This document shows, piece by piece, positions 1 through 9,021 of a DNA stretch of 25,379 nt. This DNA is from a virus. Within the stretch, counting starts at the first letter, position 1. Each line of letters opens with the position of its first letter. The notes beneath the pieces were generated by a model, which searched no databases, was not told the origin of the DNA, and worked only from the letters and a program-made list of their open reading frames with translations. A program made the position numbers and the translations under genes. The stretch lies in IMG/VR virus record IMGVR_UViG_3300020442_003368, positions 1 through 25,379 of that record, one strand, 5' to 3'.

Positions 1-989
1 ACTGTTATTTCAGTTTGCGTACTAATTCCTGCAACTGCTGTTCCTTGGAATGTAAGAGTCTTAGTTCCAGTATTGACATTAGTAACAGTTGTTATACCAC
101 TAGCAGAGAAACTAGGATGTAAAAGTGTGTCATTAACAGCGATACCTGTTACTTGATCGACTACGACTTGTGTTGCACCTGATGCCATTGTTGACATCAC
201 GGTTCTTGTGCTTGTAGTATCTCCAACCATCATGATTGGATCGTTTACAGTTGTCTGTGTTGAGTTAACTGTAGTTGTTGTACCATCAACTTGTAAGTTA
301 CCTTTGATGATAACATCACCTTCATTACTCAAACCATCTGGATATGGGTCGATGAATATTTTATTATCTGCACCTGCAATTGAAGCGATAATATTATTTT
401 CAATTCTAATATTTCCAAGTTTAGAGTTTCCACCTGAAACTATTAAATCTCCTCCAATAGATACTTTACTACTAGTAAAATTAACATTTGCTCCTGCAAA
501 TTTTAATTCATCTGATCCGTTTTCGTCATATTCTATAGTTGCATCAGCAGATCCTGTTCCATTTGCACCTCCACCAAATCCAAGTTTGGTATCATCAGGA
601 ATCATTACCTCACCAGATCCATCAGGATTAAATATTATATCACCATCGGTATCAGTTGAAGATAGGGTATTAGCATCTAAAGTTAAATTATCTACATTCC
701 AAACATCTATTTTTCTACTGCTGTCAAGAATTGCTACGATACCACCGTCACTGTTCCTAGAGTTAGTTACACCATTTAAAGCACCAGGTGTATGCTCCAT
801 CATAGATGTGTAATAATGACCAGCGACTGGATGAACGTTTGTACCGTCATCTCCTAAAAATACTCTGTCTTTATATTGGTTTGTTCCACCATATTGACCT
901 ATACCAGTCACATATGCCATTTCACCCCAATTCAAACTCGCTGGTTTCGCAGTACCAGATGATCGTTTGATTCTAATAATACTAGCCAT
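1..989 (-). CDS. Tail fibre/structural protein, 3'-partial
   Basis: This open frame starts at ATG 987-989 and runs without a stop through the left edge, giving 329 codons of the N-terminal part. It begins MASIIRIKRSSGTAKPASLN and continues NWGEMAYVTG...RVFLGDDGTNVHPVAGHYY. This 'P..L..GE.AY......lf.GD' pattern is the N-terminal attachment type seen in phage fibres and in the Mtd N-terminal family. After about residue 90 the chain becomes Asn/Gly/Asp/Thr-rich and repetitive (SIGGDLIVSGGNSKLGNIR, then IKGNLQVDGTTTTVNSTQTT), typical of a fibrous beta shaft. The receptor-binding C-terminus is outside the window. A strong GGGGGA eight nt before the ATG supports this start. It probably attaches to the baseplate proteins encoded upstream and carries host-recognition parts further on. 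The fibre class is well supported; which fibre (short, long or side) is not known. Confidence 0.87.
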   Translation of the reverse strand, partial: MASIIRIKRSSGTAKPASLNWGEMAYVTGIGQYGGTNQYKDRVFLGDDGTNVHPVAGHYYTSMMEHTPGALNGVTNSRNSDGGIVAILDSSRKIDVWNVDNLTLDANTLSSTDTDGDIIFNPDGSGEVMIPDDTKLGFGGGANGTGSADATIEYDENGSDELKFAGANVNFTSSKVSIGGDLIVSGGNSKLGNIRIENNIIASIAGADNKIFIDPYPDGLSNEGDVIIKGNLQVDGTTTTVNSTQTTVNDPIMMVGDTTSTRTVMSTMASGATQVVVDQVTGIAVNDTLLHPSFSASGITTVTNVNTGTKTLTFQGTAVAGISTQTEIT

Positions 990-1220
990 TTAGAAATTTC
1001 CCCCGTTGATGTCTAAGTTCTGTGCTGCACCTGGAGTCAACTCCAATGTTGCGTCAAATTTTTTCGTCACACCATTAAAAACAAGAACCATACCATTTTG
1101 TAAAGTTCCTGGTATATTCACATCACTTAATTCCGTTAATGATAGAGTTTGAGCACCTGCCAGAGATGAAATCACCTTTGTGGCATTTTGTTGTCCAACT
1201 CTGACTTTGATATTTGCCAT
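990..1220 (-). CDS. Small tail-fibre-like structural protein (76 aa)
   Basis: This short protein (MANIKVRVGQQNATKVISSL at the N-terminus) carries in its centre a motif of the form LSDVNIPGTLQNGMVLVFNG followed by TKKFDATLELTPG. Such 'LSDV...L..G.vLv...tgkF' units are common in phage tail fibres and other virion proteins, where they form a small beta unit. It could be a detached fibre piece, an adaptor or a decoration protein; the sequence does not decide. It is the first gene after the TATAAATA box at 1248-1255. Its stop codon directly abuts the ATG of the fibre gene, and its last codons (AAC GGG GGA AAT TTC) contain the fibre gene's GGGGGA ribosome binding site, so the two are tightly linked. 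Its own ribosome binding site is weak. Confidence 0.8.
   Translation of the reverse strand: MANIKVRVGQQNATKVISSLAGAQTLSLTELSDVNIPGTLQNGMVLVFNGVTKKFDATLELTPGAAQNLDINGGNF
995..1005 (-). promoter_or_regulatory. Ribosome binding site of the tail fibre gene
   Basis: The minus strand has GGGGGAA eight nt before the ATG at 989, embedded in the final codons of the 76-residue gene. Because the stop TAA and the ATG abut, this site decides the fibre start. It is the strongest ribosome binding site in the window. Confidence 0.75.
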
Positions 1221-1247
1221 CTAAGTAAGCAATTCAGATCTAAAAAG

Positions 1248-1255
1248 TATTTATA
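1248..1255 (-). promoter_or_regulatory. T4-type late promoter box upstream of the 76-aa gene
   Basis: The minus strand has an exact TATAAATA in the 39-nt gap between the 67-residue and 76-residue genes, 27 nt before the ATG. It is the second of only two gaps longer than 3 nt in the window, and both hold this box. It would drive the small protein and the tail fibre as a separate late unit. Confidence 0.78.
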
Positions 1256-1259
1256 TTTA

Positions 1260-1463
1260 CTAAGACGTTATCTTTGAAGCGAGTTCTTTTAATAAAGATT
1301 TTAACTCCGCAAGTTCACGTTTTACTTCATCCATCTCTGCTTTTTTATCAGAATTAGTAAGTTTATTATTCATATAATTTTCATATGCTATCGTATCTGT
1401 ATTAACGATAGCATTAGTTTCCTCATCACGGAATAAACTTTTATGCCCTTCTACTGGTATCAT
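1260..1463 (-). CDS. Small coiled-coil phage protein (67 aa), function unknown
   Basis: This short protein begins MIPVEGHKSLFRDEETNAIV, a type of N-terminus I associate with small proteins beside baseplate genes in marine T4-like phages. The N-terminal half looks globular. The C-terminal half (about residues 38-67) is rich in Lys, Glu and Leu with heptad spacing (MDEVKRELAELKSLLKELAS) and should form a coiled coil, perhaps for oligomerisation. The start is an ATG 2 nt after the DUF4815-gene stop and no good ribosome binding site precedes it, so translation is probably coupled. The stop lies just before the late promoter of the next unit. It is convincing as a gene because of its tight fit, codon pattern and familiar N-terminus, but no function can be assigned; a chaperone or small structural part of the fibre apparatus are both possible. 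Confidence 0.85.
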   Translation of the reverse strand: MIPVEGHKSLFRDEETNAIVNTDTIAYENYMNNKLTNSDKKAEMDEVKRELAELKSLLKELASKITS

Positions 1464-1465
1464 AA

Positions 1466-4400
1466 TTATGCTAATGCGATTGCTCTGAAGTCTCTAAATC
1501 GAGGAGTCTCTGACTCATTAGTTGTTGTCATAACAATTTTGATTGCAAATCCACTAAATTGTTCTAACTCGTCAACTGAGAATTGATAATCTGAAAATTC
1601 ATCATCACCATTAGGTGCCACGCTTGCATCAGGTCTTCCATCATTATTTGCTTCATTAATAACTTCTTCACCAAATCCATCACCATCAAGGTCTTTCAAA
1701 TTTGTGAAACCAGGAAATGCTCTAAATGTCGTACCAACTTCTGTTGAATCAGCAGTTAACAAACGATAGAACACTCTAAAGTCTGCTTCAGGTGGACGAT
1801 TAGCAGAAACAACAACTTTTAATGAGGTTGCTGGTTGAGTCAAGTGAGTCATTTCAGTAACAAATCTTGAACCATGAGGATCACTCTCAATTGAGTTTGT
1901 ACGACTATCAGTTGCATAATTTGCTACAGGATTATTAATCTTATTTCGACCATAAACAAAGGTTGCGTTTTTAACGTCTAATACAGGTGAGAGATTTTCA
2001 TCTGCAGTAGTCATATCAACACTTAATTCTATTGATTTACTCTTAGGGAAGAAAGTAAGTTTATCTTCATTAATTTTAGATGCAATCAATCTAGGTGTTG
2101 GGAAGAATGTTGTTTCGCCTAAAGTTGTGGCTTGTACACCTTGGTCTAGGAATGATATTTCAGTACCATCTGCACTAGTTCCACTTATGGTTCTTACACG
2201 GGCATCTACTTCTGTTGTGGTGCCAGGTGTAATGAAGTTAATATTTGGTGCTAGTGAACTATACTGATGGTTTTGTGATATTTTAACTGAATTTTCACCT
2301 AATGCTCTTTCATTCGTAAAACACAATAGGGAATTACCAGTTCTTTGACCCAGTGGATCTAAAGCAGATCTGTCAACTTCTAGATAATAGTTATCAACGT
2401 TAATTTCATCTACAAGTGTAGCATTTGTAGGAATTGTAAACACTGTATTAATACCAGCAAGAGAAACACCGTTAGCTTCATAAGTTTGTATACTTGCACC
2501 TTCATCATGTGGAAGAGCAGTGGTATTTAATACACCTCTAGTTAAACTTAATTGACCTGTGCCTAAAACATAAGATACAACTTCTTCTTCAATTAATGCT
2601 TCTCCTCTATCGGTAGATATTCCTTGATATCTAGCAAATGGTGTAGTATTTGCAACTGAGACAGTTGTGCTCTCTGCAGTCAGTGCACTTGTTGAAGGAA
2701 CGATTACACTATCAGGTTTAACATTTCTAATATCAACTTTGTTAGTTGCACCATGATGTGCGTGGTTATATTGAGTAACCTCAAATACATTACCAGCAAA
2801 TAAATCACCATTTTGTGTTGAATCACCATTTACAGTAACGTTAGTTGCAACTGTTCTGGTGTCATTTGTTGCTCCATATTGAACAAGAGTTTCACCATTT
2901 GTAAACTTATCACCTTGAACATCAGTTAGATAAAGAGTATCGAATGTAGAGTTAATTGCAGTAACAACAAATTTTAGTCCTGCACCTCTAGTTACTGCAG
3001 CACTTAAATTATTAACAGTTAATACATCACCTACTTGATATCCAGTTCCTGCATCATTAATCACTACATTGGTAACTACTTGATCAGTTACTGTAATATC
3101 CACTGTGCATCCAGTTCCACTTCCAGTCAAAGCAACTGTACCAACCGCACTTAAACCAGCAAATGCATATCCTGAACCACCTGTTACAATTTCTTCAGTT
3201 GCTATAGGAGCACCTTGCCCTTCAATAATACCAGTTACACTTTGATCTTCTGCATCACCAGCAGCACCAGTACTTACCTTTCGACCAAGTGGGAATACAG
3301 AATTTGTTCTTGTGCCAGAACCTGTAATCGCTACCTTAAGTTTTCGAGGTAATGATCGTATTGGGTTTGTAGGTAATACTTGACAATTTCTACTACCTGG
3401 TTCTATTGGTGTATTGTAAAATCTTACATTACCAGAATTAACAAATTTCGCCTTACGAAGTTTGAATGTTAAATCTTGGTTTTGGCTTGGTGTCCAAATT
3501 GTACCATTCTGTGATTTAAACAAACTACCACCGATGTATTGCTTAGAAACAATGACATTCTGAACATCAGGTAATTGAGTTGTCTTAATGGACTTCTGAC
3601 CCATTGTAGATACCCACATCTCATATTTGTCAGATTGTGGACATAAGAATATTAAAGCATACTCCTCATCTGGTGGTAAAAATACTGGCGATGGGAATCT
3701 TATAGTTGTAGGTACCGATGCATCACTTGAGATGTTGATGTCTTTAGGATCTAAGACCACCTCAGTAAAATCTTGAACTAAATTAATTGTTGGAATACCT
3801 AATTCAACAGTTGCTAATTGAACTGTCAATTTAGCAGTTTCATCTTTTGCAGCAAAATAAACATCAAACGATGTTAGGAATGCTCCTGTTCCATCCACTG
3901 TAAATGATTGTGCTAGAGGGTCTTTCCTTCCTCTTCTCCTTCTTCTTCTCCAATTTCTACGTCTTCTTCCTCCAAAGACTCTTACAAGTTGTTCACTTCT
4001 AGTGGTTTCTGTAGAAGTTCTGACTTCGATTTCATTTTCCCTTTGTGGAGGACGGGGTGGATTTCTTACTTGAACAACATTATTTTGTTGTGTAAGAACT
4101 GTACCGCTTCCAAGATATGTTCCACTGGCACTACTGGATAACGCTGCTGCACCAGGTATAGGTATTGTTCCATCAGCAGATGATGTAACTCTAAAAGTTT
4201 TTGTACCAACTGTAAATAAATTAGGTGGTTTTGGAGTTACATTAGCATTTCTAAAGAAGAATGCACCAATAAGATCACCCCAATTATCAGAGTTAAGATT
4301 AACACTTGTCACCGTCGCAACAGCACCACTGGACTGACCAGTTAATTTTGCACCTCTTACAATATATCCAGAGTATTTTTCTAAGTTTGCTAGTCCAGTT

Positions 4401-7400
4401 ACATCAACGTTGAATAGTCTTGATGTAGCAGAATATGTTGCTGATGGTGCTGGTCTTGCACGATCATATGGGTCAACTGTATACTTTTCAACATTAACAG
4501 CAGGTGATCCTAATCCTGCTTGGAATTCTGGTCTTGACTCATCACCAACCTTATGATTTGGTTCTTGAGACCTAATTAAAGCAATTTGTTCTCCATTTAA
4601 TTCAACTTTAACATCCTCTAGTATACTGAAAGTACCAGAAGACATTTCAATCTCAACTAATTTTGGTACAATGTCAGGAACACCACTATCTAAGAAATGA
4701 TAATGTCTTGTAAATGGTTTTAATCCACTTGCTTGGAAGTAAACATTTCTAGACCTCATAAATTGGTCAACGTCTCTTCCAGTTATTTTTGTACTTTCAA
4801 CGTAATCTCTCTCTTCTGAAGGTCCAACTAATGTGTTAGTAAAACTTCTTTCAATTCTTCTTGTAACTCTTGTTCTTGTTTCTGTGACTCTAACTTGATG
4901 GAATCTTTGTCCGTGAAAATGACCTCTTCTTCTTCCACCAAAAGACCTACTGAATAGAAGAGGAAATCTACCTCTTCCTGCTGCTCTAGTTTCGAGACGA
5001 GTATGAGTATGAGATCTTCCTCTGACTGCTGTATTTGAAACCACATTTGATGTTTCTACCCATCTTGCACCTGTTGACTCAGTTCTTACATTGTTAACAT
5101 ATACAGTCCTTGTCCAGTTATCTGATGGGGGATCTAGTTTTATTGAACCAGCAAATGCAATCACATTAAATGGGTTTACATTTTCAACTCCAGTTGCTTG
5201 TGGGTTTTCAATCCAATCAACTTCCTCATAATCTAATGTTACAAAGTCTCCAGTTTTCTTACAATTAGGATCTAATAATTGTAAGTTTGAATTTAAATCA
5301 GCAGACTCAACATTTATTGCAGTATTTAATGCTAATTCAGGATTCATAGACCAAAAATCAATCGCACTAATTAATTCTTTTTGTACCGTGTCAATATCAC
5401 ATCTTGAACCACTATCAGGTGTGAAATCAATAAAGTCTCTATTTTTGAAGTCATTTACAACAAAACCACTCTTAAATCTATTCAACCCATCTTTATCTTT
5501 AACCTGAAAAGCATTTGTATCTAATTCAAGTGCACTCAAAGATGTGATTTGCTCAAGATTTTCAATTCTCTTTTCGAGATTTGCAATATCTCGCATAGTG
5601 AATCTGCGATTATCACGCATTCTAATCTCAGGTTCCTGTTTAGGGTTATACAAATATGGTGGTAAGATAATCGTTGCTATCTCCATCGCACTTGTATTAC
5701 TTGATGGAGGAACTGGATTCTCTGCTGATACACCCTGTATTACTGTTACTGTTTCATCTTTATCGATAACCAACTTATCAATTCTTCCAAGATAGTAACT
5801 ATATCCTAATAATGAACTCTCGTTTGGTGCTATGACAAATGGTGTGGTTGATTCAAAGGTGCGACTACCAAAAGCAAATGGTGATTTTGCAGTGCCATCA
5901 GGAACAAATGGATTTACTCTAGGTCTAAAATCAAGAATATCAGATGCAGCAGATTCTCCTACTATCGGTAAATCATTAGAATATCTATCCTCTCCATATG
6001 AGTTGACAGTAAATATGTCACCACTGTTACCACTCGCAACTTGATATTGATCAAATATGATTAATAATCGTTTTGAAGGTATTGCAGATCCTTGATTTCT
6101 CATTATTGATGAATAATCACAATACTGCTCTTTATGTCCTTTATCTAAAATGTAATTTTCAGTTCTTTCGATATAATTTCCAACTTCAACACCTTGTAAA
6201 GTGCTTTCAATCGCAGATTCTTTGAATTTTACAACTTCACCTTTCTGAAACTTACTATCATTCAAATAGACAAATGTAACATCATTCGCATTACGATCAA
6301 CCAATTGACCTATCGCTCTACTATCTTTACCAACTATTTGTTCACCAATTATCGCATTGGTATTTAAATTTAATCCAGCAACAAATTTTAATTTATCTAA
6401 TACAGGAGCATTAGCATCTTTTGATTCAAGAACTGCTATCAACTCAATAACATCTGGGACGTTTAATGATATTTCACTATCTTCTACTCTTAAACCATAA
6501 GCACCACTTGGTTCTAGTAAACTTGCTAGAGTAGAAACACCAACAGTTCTCGTAACTTCAACTTTTTGACTTCTTACAAAATCTTTAGTTTTGCTAGTTA
6601 GACCAAGTTTTTTAAGAGTTACGTTTACAACTGCAGATCCACTTGATTCTTTCAATCCACTAAAAGTAATAACATTTCCATTATTTGTTATGTCAACCTG
6701 ATCATCTGTTAATGGTTCTGTTGAACCATCAGAATAATGTATAGAATATCTCTCTGCATCAAATGGTTCAAAAAATACACTTGTAATACCTGCAGAGGTT
6801 TGTAATCCTACGGATGATGAAAAAGTAATTGTATTAGCATTAATATTAGCAGGACCGCCAGTAATTTGTTTGCTTATAATTAAATTTGAATCAGCAAGAT
6901 TTACATTTGAAATATTTTGTTTTGGTAATGTTGCAAATATTCCAGATCCATCAAGATTTTGAACTATGGGTGTTACAAGTCTAAATGGTGATGATGTAGA
7001 TATACCTGAAGCAAGAACCTCACCTCTATTGACACCAGTGTGAACTCCAACAGCACCTAAAGTAAGTGTTTTACCATCAGTCGATATATCAGTAATTTTA
7101 TTATAAACGATATCTTCAAAATCACCTCTCTGATATGCAATTATAGCATCTGTATGAATACCAACCTTTGCAGCAAAATTACGATTGTTTACTGTTGCAG
7201 TATTACCTGTTATGTTTAATTGGTCAGTAAGTGAAAATCCTGAAAGTGTTTTTTCATATAAAACAGTATCTGCACTAAAATTAGATAGTAGTTCAGAACT
7301 TAACGTATCTGAATCTTGGAAAACTGATTTTATATCATCAACTGTATATGCTACAATATCTTTTACTGAAACATCTGCTACCACTGATCTTTCATTTATA

Positions 7401-9019
7401 ACTAGTTGCTCTCCTTTTATAAAAGTACCTGTTGTTTCTGATACTGCTATTTCATTTGCACCAGTTGAACCAATATCCATAGCGACATATCCAATAGCTC
7501 CACTTGCTTTACCTCTAACTCTCGAACCTTTAACAACATTTCCAGCAGCAACAAAAGAATTACACTTTAAAATTGTAAATGTTTGAATATCATACAAGTA
7601 CAAATCAAATTGAGTATTTGAACCACTGTATGATGCATCAGTTACACTATATGAATATACTCTCGCTTCACCTATTCGACTATTAGCAATTTCTTCATTG
7701 ATAGATGGACTATCACTACCACTTACTTTACGTGATTTACTTAACCTTATTACATTTGCAGTTCCTCCACCAATATTAACTAGTGGAGTTCCTTGAACAT
7801 TATTAACACGAAGCAAACTTCCCATCTCAAAAGGAATAGATGCAAGATTAACTGTTTCAGTATCTCTTGGTTTATCAACATCAAGCACAGTTGTGCCTGG
7901 CAAATCAACATCAAATCCTTTTACATATGCACGACCTGGTGATAATTTTACACAAAAAATATCATCAGCTGGTACATTTCCCTCGTCAGTTAATTGATTT
8001 TCTGTAAATAAACCATCATTACCAACTTCATTATTAAGGGATTCTTGAATATCCACACGAAATGGTTCTACAGAGTAATCACCTGACTCATCAAAAGTTC
8101 TCTTAGCAAAATATTTTTTGAGTTCACTATATGTAGAGGTATCTTGTAATTTTTTTATTTCACCAGTATCAACTCTCAATAATTCTACAAAGTTTGTGTC
8201 TTCATAGTCTGTTAATGCTTTTTTAGCAAGTTTTACTGAAATTTTAAATCTATCTGCACCTGGTGCGGCAAAGTTTGTAAAACCTTTTGCATTATCATAC
8301 AATGAAGGATCATCATTTGAGTTAATTACCTCTTCAGATACATCAAAACCAACTCTATATGATGGAGTTGTAGAGTATGGTTCTAATATTATTAATGATG
8401 CAGGGACATCTACAAAACTTCCACGTAGAAAGTAAATACCAGCATTAACACCAAAAGCAGTACCAGTTGCAGTTGCCTCTTCAGATACAAGTGTTAATAT
8501 AGTCTCACCTATTGTTAGTGTTGTATTACCATATGTTAATGGTTCTTCTAACACTAATACTTCACCATTAGGAAAAGCATTACTCTCACCATCTGTTCCA
8601 GATTGTTGATATTTTAGAAAAATTGTTATATTTTCAACACCTTCTGCTGGAGGTAATATATAATTTTTTATAACTGCTACTGTGCCTGAATTTTGACCTC
8701 TAACTCTTAATCCTTTACCACCATTAGATGCAATAATTTCGTTTAAATAAACTGAAACATCAATGCCAAGATGTGAATCATTTATTTTTGCAGCAAAATA
8801 TGAATTATCAAGTTCAATGTTACCTGGAATAACCATTGAACCTTCTTTGAAGATATGTTTACCGAAAGACTCAACCTGATTTTGCAATAAAGATTGTAAA
8901 CCAGTTAATTCTCTTGCCTGAACGGGGTATCCTGGTTTAAATAGTATTTTGTAAAAATTATCATCCTTATTGAAATCATCATAATAAGGTGATATATTTA
9001 AGTTAGTCTTTTGTGGCAT
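1466..9019 (-). CDS. DUF4815-type large baseplate/tail structural protein (2517 aa)
   Basis: This large virion structural protein is of the type common next to gp8 in marine T4-like phages; its exact role is unknown. The N-terminus (NLNISPYYDDF, then KPGYPVQARELTGLQSLLQN) matches the DUF4815 family. Further recognisable blocks are LLGYSYYLGRIDKL (about residue 1070), RRFTMRDIANLEKRIENLEQ (about 1135, a short coiled coil), FMRSRNVYFQASGLKPFTRH (about 1420), an Arg-rich tract (1683-1699) followed at once by DPLAQSFTVDG, and a C-terminus ending RFRDFRAIALA. A His/Arg-rich patch lies near 1333-1392. A glycine-tyrosine repeat pair lies near 1940-2015 and a DLDGDGFGEE calcium-loop-like segment near 2445. 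T4 has gp9, gp10 and gp11 at this place, so it may connect baseplate and fibres; that is inference from position. No clear ribosome binding site is seen. The start is chosen because the DUF4815 N-terminus begins there, 2 nt after the gp8 stop, which suggests translational coupling. Confidence 0.85.
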   Translation of the reverse strand: MPQKTNLNISPYYDDFNKDDNFYKILFKPGYPVQARELTGLQSLLQNQVESFGKHIFKEGSMVIPGNIELDNSYFAAKINDSHLGIDVSVYLNEIIASNGGKGLRVRGQNSGTVAVIKNYILPPAEGVENITIFLKYQQSGTDGESNAFPNGEVLVLEEPLTYGNTTLTIGETILTLVSEEATATGTAFGVNAGIYFLRGSFVDVPASLIILEPYSTTPSYRVGFDVSEEVINSNDDPSLYDNAKGFTNFAAPGADRFKISVKLAKKALTDYEDTNFVELLRVDTGEIKKLQDTSTYSELKKYFAKRTFDESGDYSVEPFRVDIQESLNNEVGNDGLFTENQLTDEGNVPADDIFCVKLSPGRAYVKGFDVDLPGTTVLDVDKPRDTETVNLASIPFEMGSLLRVNNVQGTPLVNIGGGTANVIRLSKSRKVSGSDSPSINEEIANSRIGEARVYSYSVTDASYSGSNTQFDLYLYDIQTFTILKCNSFVAAGNVVKGSRVRGKASGAIGYVAMDIGSTGANEIAVSETTGTFIKGEQLVINERSVVADVSVKDIVAYTVDDIKSVFQDSDTLSSELLSNFSADTVLYEKTLSGFSLTDQLNITGNTATVNNRNFAAKVGIHTDAIIAYQRGDFEDIVYNKITDISTDGKTLTLGAVGVHTGVNRGEVLASGISTSSPFRLVTPIVQNLDGSGIFATLPKQNISNVNLADSNLIISKQITGGPANINANTITFSSSVGLQTSAGITSVFFEPFDAERYSIHYSDGSTEPLTDDQVDITNNGNVITFSGLKESSGSAVVNVTLKKLGLTSKTKDFVRSQKVEVTRTVGVSTLASLLEPSGAYGLRVEDSEISLNVPDVIELIAVLESKDANAPVLDKLKFVAGLNLNTNAIIGEQIVGKDSRAIGQLVDRNANDVTFVYLNDSKFQKGEVVKFKESAIESTLQGVEVGNYIERTENYILDKGHKEQYCDYSSIMRNQGSAIPSKRLLIIFDQYQVASGNSGDIFTVNSYGEDRYSNDLPIVGESAASDILDFRPRVNPFVPDGTAKSPFAFGSRTFESTTPFVIAPNESSLLGYSYYLGRIDKLVIDKDETVTVIQGVSAENPVPPSSNTSAMEIATIILPPYLYNPKQEPEIRMRDNRRFTMRDIANLEKRIENLEQITSLSALELDTNAFQVKDKDGLNRFKSGFVVNDFKNRDFIDFTPDSGSRCDIDTVQKELISAIDFWSMNPELALNTAINVESADLNSNLQLLDPNCKKTGDFVTLDYEEVDWIENPQATGVENVNPFNVIAFAGSIKLDPPSDNWTRTVYVNNVRTESTGARWVETSNVVSNTAVRGRSHTHTRLETRAAGRGRFPLLFSRSFGGRRRGHFHGQRFHQVRVTETRTRVTRRIERSFTNTLVGPSEERDYVESTKITGRDVDQFMRSRNVYFQASGLKPFTRHYHFLDSGVPDIVPKLVEIEMSSGTFSILEDVKVELNGEQIALIRSQEPNHKVGDESRPEFQAGLGSPAVNVEKYTVDPYDRARPAPSATYSATSRLFNVDVTGLANLEKYSGYIVRGAKLTGQSSGAVATVTSVNLNSDNWGDLIGAFFFRNANVTPKPPNLFTVGTKTFRVTSSADGTIPIPGAAALSSSASGTYLGSGTVLTQQNNVVQVRNPPRPPQRENEIEVRTSTETTRSEQLVRVFGGRRRRNWRRRRRRGRKDPLAQSFTVDGTGAFLTSFDVYFAAKDETAKLTVQLATVELGIPTINLVQDFTEVVLDPKDINISSDASVPTTIRFPSPVFLPPDEEYALIFLCPQSDKYEMWVSTMGQKSIKTTQLPDVQNVIVSKQYIGGSLFKSQNGTIWTPSQNQDLTFKLRKAKFVNSGNVRFYNTPIEPGSRNCQVLPTNPIRSLPRKLKVAITGSGTRTNSVFPLGRKVSTGAAGDAEDQSVTGIIEGQGAPIATEEIVTGGSGYAFAGLSAVGTVALTGSGTGCTVDITVTDQVVTNVVINDAGTGYQVGDVLTVNNLSAAVTRGAGLKFVVTAINSTFDTLYLTDVQGDKFTNGETLVQYGATNDTRTVATNVTVNGDSTQNGDLFAGNVFEVTQYNHAHHGATNKVDIRNVKPDSVIVPSTSALTAESTTVSVANTTPFARYQGISTDRGEALIEEEVVSYVLGTGQLSLTRGVLNTTALPHDEGASIQTYEANGVSLAGINTVFTIPTNATLVDEINVDNYYLEVDRSALDPLGQRTGNSLLCFTNERALGENSVKISQNHQYSSLAPNINFITPGTTTEVDARVRTISGTSADGTEISFLDQGVQATTLGETTFFPTPRLIASKINEDKLTFFPKSKSIELSVDMTTADENLSPVLDVKNATFVYGRNKINNPVANYATDSRTNSIESDPHGSRFVTEMTHLTQPATSLKVVVSANRPPEADFRVFYRLLTADSTEVGTTFRAFPGFTNLKDLDGDGFGEEVINEANNDGRPDASVAPNGDDEFSDYQFSVDELEQFSGFAIKIVMTTTNESETPRFRDFRAIALA
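2960..3205 (-). repeat. Glycine-tyrosine repeat pair in the DUF4815-type protein
   Basis: Residues about 1940-2018 read EEIVTGGSGYAFAG...TGCTVDITV, then TNVVINDAGTGYQVGDVLTV. This is a third protein with the same two-unit module. Confidence 0.7.
3923..3976 (-). other. Arginine-rich tract in the DUF4815-type protein
   Basis: Residues 1682-1699 read FGGRRRRNWRRRRRRGRK, with eleven arginines in eighteen residues, nearly all AGA/AGG. It sits directly before the conserved DPLAQSF motif. On the DNA it is a nearly unbroken purine tract of about 45 nt on the coding strand. Confidence 0.9.
4845..5025 (-). other. Histidine/arginine-rich patch in the DUF4815-type protein
   Basis: Residues about 1333-1392 contain RGRSHTHTRLE, GGRRRGHFHGQRFH and TRTRVTRRIERSF. 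HxH pairs occur three times in about 40 residues in an otherwise acidic, Asn/Thr-rich protein. Metal or nucleic-acid contact is possible but not shown. Confidence 0.75.
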
Positions 9020-9021
9020 TT

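Noticed and set aside
208-813. Plus-strand open frame of 201 codons
   Set aside because: It lies antisense to the tail fibre frame, which runs from 989 to the left edge with a strong ribosome binding site and fibre motifs. The plus-strand product has no recognisable motif and a Pro/Ser/Ile composition typical of a shadow frame.
3926-3970. Purine tract as a nucleic-acid regulatory element
   Set aside because: The tract is fully explained as AGA/AGG codons in the DUF4815-type frame; no independent sign of regulation is visible.
4828-5046. Minus-strand 72-codon Glu-rich frame
   Set aside because: It is a shifted reading of the Arg/His-rich part of the DUF4815-type gene (GA-rich codons read as Glu), with no ribosome binding site or gap.
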